Assembly: GCA_021817985.1 (NCBI GenBank)
Contig: JAKAFK010000029.1
Span: forward strand, 1 to 40,502
DNA from: Pseudomonadota bacterium
Lineage (GTDB): Bacteria; Pseudomonadota; Gammaproteobacteria; Burkholderiales; JAKAFK01
Direction of reading: 5' to 3'
DNA length: 40,502 nucleotides
A program made the position numbers and the translations under genes. The notes beneath the pieces were generated by a model. It was not told the DNA's origin. It was given only the letters and a program-made list of their open reading frames with translations, and ran no database searches. Positions 37,292-40,502 of the stretch are shown here, piece after piece (within the stretch, counting starts at the first letter, position 1; each line of letters starts with the position of its first letter).

Positions 37292-37544
37292 GCGTTGGCG
37301 GCATCGACCGCTTCACTACGGCCTACTGCATCTCGTCTACCGCCAACGATACCGGGAATTGCTCGGCGAATCGTCTCGTGCATGCAGGCGTCTCCTTCAT
37401 CCCCTTCAACGGCGGCAACATGCCCATGCAGGCCATTCTGGGGTCTGCTCACGAAACGGAAGAAATCGTACGCTAAGCCATTGCCCTAGATTCAGGAGTC
37501 TCACGCCCCCTTGGGCGGCTTACTGGTGAGGCTTTACAGGAACC
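37292..37544. other. Intergenic region, no firm gene
   Basis: Short frames on both strands show no family resemblance. GGTGAGG/CCTCACC (37525-37531 and 37543-37549) forms an inverted repeat at the end of the ParDE-type operon and could serve as a weak 3' end. Confidence 0.4.
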
Positions 37545-37760
37545 TCACCGGCGCACCGCAGAACGGCCCAGCAGGCCCGCGCTGGCCAGGAGCCCCAGAC
37601 GCATGTACTGCGGAAACCGGCTGTCGTAGTCGTCCACACCATGAATGGCCTGCGGCGGGTTCGGGCCGCTCAGCAAGTCTGCCGCCTCCTGCTCCCCCTT
37701 TTCAACCAGGATGCGGCGCAACTTGCGCACGAAGTCATAGTAGGTTGGTGGCAAAGCCAT
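37545..37760 (-). CDS. Small third gene of the ParDE-type operon
   Basis: A 71-residue protein of unknown family (ALPPTYYDFVRKLRRILVEK, then GEQEAADLLSGPNPPQAIHG and FPQYMRLGLLASAGLL). Its ATG is one base after the toxin stop (TGA-A-ATG), so it is translationally coupled to the toxin. The spacing and protein-like composition argue that it is real. Whether it is a chaperone, a second antitoxin or unrelated cannot be told. Confidence 0.6.
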   Translation of the reverse strand: MALPPTYYDFVRKLRRILVEKGEQEAADLLSGPNPPQAIHGVDDYDSRFPQYMRLGLLASAGLLGRSAVRR

Positions 37761-37761
37761 T

Positions 37762-38037
37762 TCAGCGGTCCTCTCGGGTATGCCACAACCGCAGCACGTA
37801 GATAATCGAATCCTGAATTTCGTAGCGAACCTCGTACTCCCCGACCAGAATTCGCCGTACCTCGCGCGGATCGAACTGGAACAGTTGCTCGCCGATGCGC
37901 GCTTTGGTCAGCAGAATGGTCGGGGCCTTGGTCAGCACCTGCACCGCCCGCGCGGCTGCGGGCTTGTTCACCGGGGCCAGGAATTCATAGAGGCGCGCCA
38001 GGTCGGACAGCGCCTTGCCGCTCCACTGCAACTTCAT
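37762..38037 (-). CDS. RelE/ParE-family toxin
   Basis: A 91-residue toxin of the ParE/RelE fold: LQWSGKALSDLARLYEFLAP at the start, and FDPREVRRILVGEYEVRYEI then IYVLRLWHTRED at the end, the typical R-x-x-x-x-Y-E-V-x-Y and WHTRE-type tail. ParE members poison gyrase, RelE members cut mRNA; the sequence resembles ParE more. The ATG overlaps the antitoxin stop (ATGA). Confidence 0.9.
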   Translation of the reverse strand: MKLQWSGKALSDLARLYEFLAPVNKPAAARAVQVLTKAPTILLTKARIGEQLFQFDPREVRRILVGEYEVRYEIQDSIIYVLRLWHTREDR

Positions 38038-38306
38038 CCGCGCGGGACCGGCAGCGGCTGGTCGGTGCCAAGGCTGTCAGCCCAAGCCTGCACGGCCTGG
38101 TGATCGATGACGCGGCCGGCGTCCACATCGGCCAGCGCCTCGTGGGTCAGGCGGTCGCGCTCCTCTTCCTGGGCGATCCAGGCCGAAAGCGCCTGCTTCA
38201 TGATCCAGCCGCGAGAACGTTCGAGCCGTGCAGCCATCTGATCTACCTTGTCGGCCAGCGGAAGCGGCACGTGTGCGGTCAGCACTTTGGTTGCTGCTTG
38301 TGTCAT
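38034..38306 (-). CDS. Ribbon-helix-helix antitoxin
   Basis: A 90-residue antitoxin. The N-terminal TKVLTAHVPLPLADKVDQMA and RSRGWIMKQALSAWI make a CopG/ParD-type ribbon-helix-helix DNA-binding domain; the acidic C-terminal half (LADVDAGRVIDHQAVQAWAD) would wrap the toxin. AGAGG precedes ATG 38306. First gene of a three-gene operon. Confidence 0.9.
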   Translation of the reverse strand: MTQAATKVLTAHVPLPLADKVDQMAARLERSRGWIMKQALSAWIAQEEERDRLTHEALADVDAGRVIDHQAVQAWADSLGTDQPLPVPRG

Positions 38307-38391
38307 GTTGTACCTCTATCGGAATTTGAATCAGTCTGCGCTTTGATGGACGAGGCGGCCGGCGGCCCAGATCGGACGGGCCTGTCCGCGC

Positions 38392-38404
38392 GTGTCCACT
38401 GGAC
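38392..38404 (+). repeat. 13-base inverted repeat, left copy
   Basis: GTGTCCACTGGAC. The core GTCCACTGGAC is itself palindromic around a central base. Its exact inverse is at 38719-38731; the two flank a 45-codon lipoprotein gene and its promoter. Confidence 0.7.
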
Positions 38405-38519
38405 GCTTACGGCAGAGCACACCGCCGTCAATATCTAACTCATACAGGTAGCCATCGCCGGGGCAGGCGTCGACAAACATTGCCGTTGCCACTTCTTTTT
38501 GTTTCGTTACGATTCGAAG

Positions 38520-38657
38520 TTAATCATAGTGATTAATATTAAATCCGTCAACAAAAGTGTCCGATTGAGCTATACCTACGATCGCGGGAATGGTCATGCA
38601 CCCGGTCGCCAGAACCGCGGTAATCAGTGATACCAGAATCGACTTGAAGTTCTTCAT
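38520..38657 (-). CDS. Tiny lipoprotein with its own promoter
   Basis: A 45-residue protein: MKNFKSILVSLITAVLATGC is a classic lipoprotein signal with lipobox LATGC (Cys20), leaving a 26-residue mature part (MTIPAIVGIAQSDTFVDGFN with a short acidic tail). AGGAG precedes ATG 38657 and a promoter lies 35-60 bases upstream. The mature part matches no family I know. The frame is open far upstream but that part is not protein-like. It lies between two toxin-antitoxin operons inside a 13-base inverted repeat. Confidence 0.75.
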   Translation of the reverse strand: MKNFKSILVSLITAVLATGCMTIPAIVGIAQSDTFVDGFNINHYD

Positions 38658-38690
38658 CGCTTTTTCTCCTTTCTCGGTTGCGATGAGTCC

Positions 38691-38717
38691 ATTGTACCTG
38701 AGGCGCTGGAAAGTCAA
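38691..38717 (-). promoter_or_regulatory. Promoter of the tiny lipoprotein (repeat copy 2)
   Basis: Minus strand TTGACT (38717-38712) and TACAAT (38696-38691), 15 bases apart, about 35 bases before the lipoprotein ATG. The palindrome GTCCACTGGAC abuts the -35 box, a typical place for a regulator. The promoter is part of the direct repeat also found at 37253-37291. Confidence 0.65.
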
Positions 38718-40167
38718 GGTCCAGTGGACACAAGGTCGAGTTTGGCAAAATTTGGCCCTGCCAGCCCGCTGTGAGCCGGCATCTCTGTTAGCCAGCTGTC
38801 TATGGAGATGCCTGGCACAAGCGGTGCCAAGACGTCCGCCTGCCTCTCCAACCCGGCGAACACTGGGTCGCTGACAGATTGCGGAAAGCCAACCGGCAGC
38901 AGTCTCGAGACCTCGCTGATTGCGGCGCGTGTTCCTGCGACAATGAGCCCAGCAAGAGAACTGAACCCAGTAACAGCATGGCGTTCGGCAAACTGCATCC
39001 AGTGTCGTGGCAGAACCTCGGCCATCCTGTGATGCGGATCTCGGCCGGATCGGACGGCCATCGCCATCTCGATCTTCTTCCAGTCGTATTTGTCGTGCGC
39101 GTGGCCGATGATTGGCCATGCCGACATGACGTCGTACAACGGCGTTGCACGGAACAACCCTTTCGGCTCAATGAATACGCTGAAATTCTTGGCGTGTCCG
39201 TCCGGGGCGGCAAGCATCCAGAAGAACATCTGCGCACCAAGGAAAGAAGCACGGTCAAGTATGTTCGTCTCGCTACCGCGCAATGTGTCCAGGATCTCCG
39301 CCATTCCCGGACCGCCATCACGCTCATACTTTCGGAATGGAGGTATTCCTTTGGCCTGGCACATATCTTCTTGCGGCAGGCGCGCAATCCATCGGCCAGG
39401 TTCCCGGTCGTCGAGAATCAGGCGGTCGAAGCGCTCGACAACCAAGGCTTTGTAAGGACCAAAGGTAACGATTTCCGCCTTGGGCACATTGAAGCCGCAG
39501 GCTTTAGCAAGCTTGAGGCAGAGCCATTCATTCTCGACCGAGGATGAGAAGTCGATGCGCCCCCCGGCAATCGTGCCAAGCGGGAGCTTGAGGATATGGG
39601 TTGTGGGCGTTGCGCCGCGAGGGAAGAACCATTGTCCGTCGAGGTGGAGTAGGGCCGTTTTTTCCTGCGCACCAGCAATCGAGATACGCGGATCGTCGTC
39701 GCCGTCAAAATGAAAATGTCGTCCCGACACCATACTGCCGAGCAGTTCCGCGATCCTGGCGTCCGAGATCGGTCCCCATCGATTCTGTGGACTGCGGGTG
39801 CATTCATGCCATCCGGAAGAAACTGGATGGCACCAACGCAATCGCGGCCTATCTGCTCCAGAAGGTCGAAAGCGCCTGTTGATCGCGCCCCGAACTTTGT
39901 GGCGAGACGCCGGAGCATTTCTCCATTGTCTGGCAGCAGATTGCCAAAATAGGCTGCAACCGCTTCATCTGACGCCCAATCAGTTCCATGAGCCAGCGGA
40001 ATGGATAGGGAAATCGGACGTCGCCTATCGTAGGCCAGCCAGGTATCGACATAGCGGAATGACTGTTTGCCGCCATCGAATCTCCACTGGCCAACCAGAT
40101 GAGCGTTCATCCAGAGATTGAGTGTCCTCGATTTGGATGGGCGGCCGGGACCTCGCCGGTTCACCAT
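38714..40167 (-). pseudogene. hipA: HipA-type kinase toxin, broken by one frameshift
   Basis: Two frames together encode a full HipA of about 480 residues. The first (from ATG 40167) has the N-terminal subdomain: DEAVAAYFGNLLPDNGEMLR, LLEQIGRDCVGAIQFLPDG and VHRIDGD. The second continues with PISDARIAELLG, ISIAGAQEKTALL (autophosphorylation Ser region), ERFDRLILDD, the catalytic AAPDGHAKNFS and LYDVMSAWP. The switch is at about 39771-39776, where GGGGACCGATC would read through if one C were added. All kinase motifs are otherwise intact, so the mutation is recent, or a sequencing error. Its start overlaps hipB. Confidence 0.88.
38719..38731 (-). repeat. 13-base inverted repeat, right copy
   Basis: GTGTCCACTGGAC on the minus strand, exact inverse of 38392-38404, immediately upstream of the -35 box of the lipoprotein promoter. 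Confidence 0.7.
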
Positions 40168-40439
40168 GCGTCTTTCTGATCTCCGCCGGTCTCTTGCGGG
40201 CTATCATGCTCATTCGTTCGCACCACGAACCGTGCGCCAAGCACCATCATGATGGTCAATAATTGATCCAGACTAACCGATTCCGGATCTGACTCGATTC
40301 TGGAGATGCGCTCCTGTGACAGGCCGACGAGCTTGCCGAAGCTTGCCTGGGAGAGTTTCTTGCCTTTCCTGAGGGCGCGTAATGTCGGGCCAAGTTCCCC
40401 GATGGCCACCTCAAATTCCCCCACCTGTGGCCGGGTCAA
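40161..40439 (-). CDS. hipB: HipB-type Xre antitoxin with IS-altered N-terminus
   Basis: A 92-residue frame with a helix-turn-helix (LRALRKGKKLSQASFGKLVG, LSQERISRIESDPESVSLDQ) as in HipB. It overlaps hipA by 7 bases. The usual family start would be just before GELGPTLRALRK; upstream of that the codons lie in IS21-like terminal repeats (40403-40448), so residues 1 to about 12 are probably encoded by the element. Available starts are TTG 40439 or GTG codons within the repeat; which is used is unclear. Confidence 0.75.
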   Translation of the reverse strand: MTRPQVGEFEVAIGELGPTLRALRKGKKLSQASFGKLVGLSQERISRIESDPESVSLDQLLTIMMVLGARFVVRTNEHDSPQETGGDQKDAW

Positions 40440-40448
40440 ATTCCCCCA
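40403..40448. mobile_element. IS21-like terminal repeats at the window edge
   Basis: Two tandem copies of TGGCC-NNN-TCAAATTCCCCCA begin at 40403 and 40428, a 25-base period. Multiple short repeats of this kind, with TCAAATTCCCC cores, are typical of IS21-family ends, which bind IstA. The rest of the element would lie beyond 40502. Identification is from memory of such ends, without istA/istB in view. Confidence 0.6.
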
Positions 40449-40502
40449 GGCAGGACGGGTGGATTGTCAGGCATTTGATGCTTCGATGGCAAGGCGTGCA
40501 GC

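Noticed and set aside
37222-37476. Short frames on both strands between IS200 and the ParDE-type operon
   Set aside because: No family resemblance, no ribosome site, and part overlaps the promoter repeat and IS end.

Overview
The window is a GC-rich (roughly 65%) stretch of a Gram-negative proteobacterial chromosome. The best guess is a betaproteobacterium, or a close neighbour such as Acidithiobacillia, with a chemolithotrophic flavour. Evidence for this is the proteobacterial-type gshA followed by an incomplete EIIA-HPr-EI phosphotransferase set, the ubiK / porin-glnK-amtB block, a cobalamin-dependent metH, two Tat-exported HiPIP proteins, and a Cyc2-like outer-membrane monohaem cytochrome-porin. 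No rRNA, tRNA or CRISPR array was seen.

Layout. 0-5.3 kb: a transposase start cut by the window edge, a PAS-GGDEF-EAL protein, a decayed TnpB with traces of its guide-RNA scaffold, a RES/Xre toxin-antitoxin pair with a palindromic operator, and a first MNT/HEPN pair. 5.5-9 kb: a four-gene signalling operon made of a diguanylate cyclase, a fused RsbT-like kinase/RsbX-like phosphatase, an RsbR-like STAS protein and an RsbS-like STAS protein. 9.2-10.1 kb: a complete MntA/HepT pair. 10.5-13.9 kb, minus strand: two HiPIPs, a BamE-like periplasmic protein and the cytochrome-porin, which together look like an electron-uptake locus. 14.7-16.8 kb: an OmpR-type regulator and a CusS-like kinase. 16.8-20.5 kb: ubiK, then porin-glnK-amtB behind a sigma-54 promoter with an upstream NtrC-type site, ended by a strong terminator. 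A group II intron 5' fragment lies directly after that terminator, and next to it a third HepT whose mntA is a deleted, frameshifted remnant.

21.6-26.6 kb: gshA, apbE, PTS EIIA(Man), HPr and enzyme I, all on the plus strand. No EIIB or EIIC is present, so the PTS is probably regulatory. 26.7-32.2 kb: housekeeping and envelope genes (DUF4426, TauE/SafE-like, AmpG-like, BON, RlpA, an ICMT/NnrU-like methyltransferase and a DUF4124 protein). 32.2-36.7 kb: metH with a strongly structured leader, then a rhodanese. 36.8-40.5 kb: an accessory island with an IS200-type transposase, a ParDE-type toxin-antitoxin operon with a third small gene, a tiny lipoprotein gene with its own promoter, and a hipBA operon. 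In hipBA, hipA is frameshifted and the 5' end of hipB runs into IS21-like terminal repeats.

The strongest second-look items are: the c-di-GMP/partner-switching operon, in which the RsbS-like protein has Glu where the phosphorylated Ser is expected; the orphan HepT beside a wrecked mntA; the porin-cytochrome/HiPIP locus; and the set of mobile-element remnants (TnpB with its RNA scaffold, group II intron, IS21-like end, and a promoter repeat separated from its gene by IS200).
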